From: an uncultured Flavobacteriales bacterium
Lineage (GTDB): Bacteria > Bacteroidota > Bacteroidia > Flavobacteriales_E > Vicingaceae
NCBI GenBank assembly: GCA_937901255.1
Contig: CALCHN010000004.1
Coordinates: forward strand, 10,139-74,138
Direction of reading: 5' to 3'
DNA: 64,000 nt
Shown here: piece by piece, positions 62,162-64,000 of the stretch
How positions within the stretch are numbered: position 1 is the stretch's first letter
Layout: each line of letters opens with the position of its first letter
Position numbers and translations under genes: made by a program
Notes under the pieces: generated by a model
Seen by the model: only the letters and a program-made list of their open reading frames with translations
What the model was told of the DNA's origin: nothing
Database searches by the model: none

Positions 62162-63232
62162 TTAGCCCACCTTCTTCTTAAAACTTTCCAAAGCTTTTTT
62201 TACCAATTCATCCGTTAAACTTTCCATGTAGTAAGCACCTTTGCTCGGGTCAACTACTTTATCTAAAAAGGATTCTTCTTTTAAAATAAGCTGAATATTT
62301 CGGGTAATTCGTTTAGAAAATGGAGTAGCTTTTTCATCTAATGCATTAAATGGTAAAACAGTTAAACTATTACAACCACCAATAATTGCCGACATTGCCT
62401 GTGTGGTAGCTGCTAAGGTGTTGTTGTGTGCATCAATTTCCGGTTGAGGAGTTAGTGTAGTTTGTGCTGTAACATACATTTCTGCATCATTCAATTGGTA
62501 TTGATTGGTAATCAATTCAAAGCTAATGCGGGCAGCTCTTAATTTAGCAATCTCAAAAAAATAATTGTTTTGTATAGGAAATTGAAAAGCAATTTTATTC
62601 CAAGCTTCTTTGGCAGCAATGCCGTTTTCGGTTAACAAATCAACTGCTTCAACCGCTTTTACAAAACTATCAGCTAATTGCTCGCTCATTTTAGCAGTAG
62701 CGTTGGCAGTAATCATTACGCATTTTTCAACATGTTGATTTTTACTCAACGCAATAATATCGTTGGTAATGCCATTACTATAAAAATTCGCTTTTACATT
62801 TTGGTAAGAAGATTTTTCAATAAATTGAGTAAATAATTCGGCAGTTTGTAATGGTTTTTCGTTATAAAAACTCAACTGAATAATATCTAACTGAATATCT
62901 TTTAGTAAGCTGCTCATTTTTTCTAAATTAGCTATTTCGCCAATAAATTCCAAGCTGTTGCACCCACCTGTTAGAGCAGTTAGTGCTTGTTGATTAGCAT
63001 CGTTATCAGCAACATCAATTTGTTCGTTAATGAACCAATTAGCAGTACTTTCCGGAATGACATTAAAAGTAGAAGACAAATTATTTTCCAACGCATTTTG
63101 CATATAAAATGGCTGAACATTGATGTCTTCCTCAGAATTCCAAACCAAGGTTGCTTCAAAATCTTTACCTTTCAAATCAGCAATAATTTGTTCTTTCCAT
63201 TGCTGATAGCTTATTTCTTTAAAATCGTTCAT
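62162..63232 (-). CDS. mutA: Methylmalonyl-CoA mutase small subunit, short form
   Basis: A 356-aa protein homologous to the non-catalytic subunit; begins MNDFKEISYQQWKEQI and has the partial barrel with RAARISFELI at about 228-237 and the VDPSKGAYYMESLTDELVKKALESFKK end. It lacks the C-terminal B12-binding-like domain that full-length MutA proteins carry, so it is shorter than the roughly 600-aa subunits known from other bacteria. Known role: structural partner of MutB. A second copy of its first 36 bases lies upstream of the inserted DUF1016 remnant. The reading frame is intact. Confidence 0.9.
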   Translation of the reverse strand: MNDFKEISYQQWKEQIIADLKGKDFEATLVWNSEEDINVQPFYMQNALENNLSSTFNVIPESTANWFINEQIDVADNDANQQALTALTGGCNSLEFIGEIANLEKMSSLLKDIQLDIIQLSFYNEKPLQTAELFTQFIEKSSYQNVKANFYSNGITNDIIALSKNQHVEKCVMITANATAKMSEQLADSFVKAVEAVDLLTENGIAAKEAWNKIAFQFPIQNNYFFEIAKLRAARISFELITNQYQLNDAEMYVTAQTTLTPQPEIDAHNNTLAATTQAMSAIIGGCNSLTVLPFNALDEKATPFSKRITRNIQLILKEESFLDKVVDPSKGAYYMESLTDELVKKALESFKKKVG

Positions 63233-63235
63233 AAA
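63197..63235. repeat. 39-bp direct repeat, copy A (mutA 5' end)
   Basis: ccattgctgata followed by gcttatttctttaaaatcg and ttcataaa; it is the actual mutA start (codons 1-12 plus three bases). Copy B at 63764-63802 is identical except two bases. Together they frame the DUF1016 remnant. Confidence 0.85.
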
Positions 63236-63767
63236 TTATATATTTCTAATTTCAGCTTCAATCTCTTCAATTGTAGGTAAGCTACTTTTTAAATTTTCGG
63301 GCAAATGGTTCATTAATTTTAACTCACTTATTCCAATAGGTTTATTCATGTCTCTAAGTGCAAACTCTGCTCCAGTTGTTTTCTACGCATTTTTCAGCGT
63401 ACCACCACCGTATTTTTTGATCTTTAATTTTTTCTATAAGTAAAAGGTTATGCCCCCAAGGTAATTTTGCAACAGCCTGTTGCAAAATTGATTCATCAGG
63501 ATATTCTTTTGCAAAACGAAGCATGTAGCTCAAGTTTCTTTCCGAAAAACCTTTTGTGTCTAGAAATTCAGACTTAAGGTCTTTAGATAGTTTAGGTATA
63601 ATTTTAGAAGACCAACCTTCCATATTCTGCTTTTCGTTAATGATTTTTCCAATTTGCCAGTACAAAAAAATCATTTCTGCATTAACAGACAAGACAGCCT
63701 TTAGTTGGGCTTTTTGAATTTTTTGTTTAATATCAGTAAATAATGAATGGTACTCTTTTAATTCCAT
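63236..63767 (-). pseudogene. Decayed DUF1016/YhcG-type nuclease gene
   Basis: The first 137 codons (63767 down to 63354) encode the DUF1016 N-terminal domain (MELKEYHSLFTDIKQKIQ ... GFSERNLSYMLRFAKEYP ... NHLLLIEKIKD-like, WYAEKCVENNWSR). The frame then shifts by one and the end of the gene is read in another frame to the TAA at 63236-63238: FALRDMNKPIGISELKLM ... LPTIEEIEAEIRNI, the family's normal C-terminus. About 170 residues of the PDDEXK nuclease domain are missing between. So it is a gene with an internal deletion and frameshift. Its stop is three bases before the mutA ATG. Confidence 0.85.
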
Positions 63768-63802
63768 TGCTGATAAGTTATTTCTTTAAAATCGTTCATA
63801 AA
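63764..63802. repeat. 39-bp direct repeat, copy B (second mutA 5' end)
   Basis: Reads on minus MNDFKEITYQQW then a stop soon after. It overlaps the DUF1016 start by four bases (its final atgg). Upstream (63803-63840) are short tandem units gagttta and aaaagttt. Confidence 0.85.
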
Positions 63803-63919
63803 ATAGTTTATGAGTTTATGAGTTTAAAAGTTTAAAAGTTGTTTTGTGTTAACAGTTGACAGTTTTTTTTTAATTTCTGTAATCTACACATCCACATATT
63901 TTCTAATTTACACATTAAT

Positions 63920-64000
63920 TTAATCTTCTTTTTTCGCTTCAAAGACAAAAATTTCTTCATCGTCTTTTTTCATCAAATATTTTTCTCGGGCAAATTTTTC
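63920..64000 (-). CDS. DivIC/FtsB-like septum formation protein, C-terminal end
   Basis: Partial gene running off the right edge: the last 26 codons, EKFAREKYLMKKDDEEIFVFEAKKED, then TAA (63920-63922). The EKFAREKYxMKKD segment is the usual end of the septum-initiator (DivIC/FtsB) family in Bacteroidota, a small membrane protein of the divisome. The family often precedes the methylmalonyl-CoA mutase genes in this phylum, consistent with mutA next. The 117 bases between it and copy B are gene-free. Confidence 0.75.
   Translation of the reverse strand, partial: EKFAREKYLMKKDDEEIFVFEAKKED

Noticed and set aside
1..64000. tRNA or rRNA genes
   Set aside because: None of the intergenic stretches shows a cloverleaf or conserved rRNA core by eye; a tRNAscan-SE run would settle it.

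Overview
The window reads as a low-GC Bacteroidota chromosome segment, most likely a marine or free-living member of Flavobacteriales. The evidence is: promoters of the Bacteroidota type (TTTG about 20 bases before TAnnTTTG) with few Shine-Dalgarno sites; SprB-repeat and CHU_C-type (type B) type IX secretion cargo proteins paired with PorP/SprF partners; 7TMR-DISM sensor kinases; and housekeeping genes in the sequence form usual for the phylum. No rRNA, tRNA, CRISPR array or complete insertion sequence was found by eye. All identifications come from reading the sequence; no search was run.

Layout. 1-6000 (minus strand): end of a YiiX-like peptidase gene, a Cys/Met-metabolism PLP enzyme, proline catabolism (pruA), a conserved hypothetical and proS. 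6050-9430 (plus): two small secreted proteins, the second under an exact sigma-54 promoter, and a FadL/OmpP1-like porin. 9850-12710: gcvP. 12800-20530: a SET-domain gene, then a five-gene minus-strand operon (E1/ThiF-like protein, GNAT-like acyltransferase, 7TMR-DISM kinase, receiver-PAS-kinase, periplasmic binding lipoprotein), with a divergent single-domain receiver gene and a perfect 20-bp dyad between them. 20550-28050: a type IX cargo operon (1407-aa CHU_C protein, PorP/SprF, OmpA-like protein carrying a DUF1573-like tail). 28100-36080: an atypical LuxR-type regulator, small secreted or lipoprotein genes, yidC, pyrG. 36080-37060: about 1 kb without genes, packed with dispersed palindromes. 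37070-42050: EamA transporter, sirtuin, queG, lipoprotein, biotin carrier, alpha/beta hydrolase. 42216-53570: a giant 3472-aa SprB-repeat adhesin (38 repeats by my count) with its PorP/SprF partner. 53640-56410: YceI-like lipoprotein and a TPR-SpoIIE phosphatase. 56400-58320: accessory region with a telomere-like minisatellite and a two-gene cassette. 58330-64000: the two methylmalonyl-CoA mutase subunit genes, separated by two outer-membrane-type genes, then a decayed DUF1016 nuclease gene inserted at the mutA start, and the end of a DivIC/FtsB-like gene.

The best candidates for something undescribed are: (1) the cassette at 56745-58245, a membrane-anchored minimal-nucleotidyltransferase-like protein overlapping a small partner gene, bounded by GTTGGC/GCCAAC sequences and followed by a 130-bp asymmetric hairpin that resembles an integron attC site but does not match its consensus; (2) the E1-like + GNAT-like + two-component operon at 13328-20532; and (3) the DUF1016 remnant between two nearly identical 39-bp copies of the mutA 5' end. 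Functionally, pruA, gcvP, the PLP lyase and the methylmalonyl-CoA mutase genes indicate amino-acid and propionyl-CoA catabolism, while two adhesin/SprF loci indicate a surface adhesion or gliding lifestyle dependent on type IX secretion genes located elsewhere.
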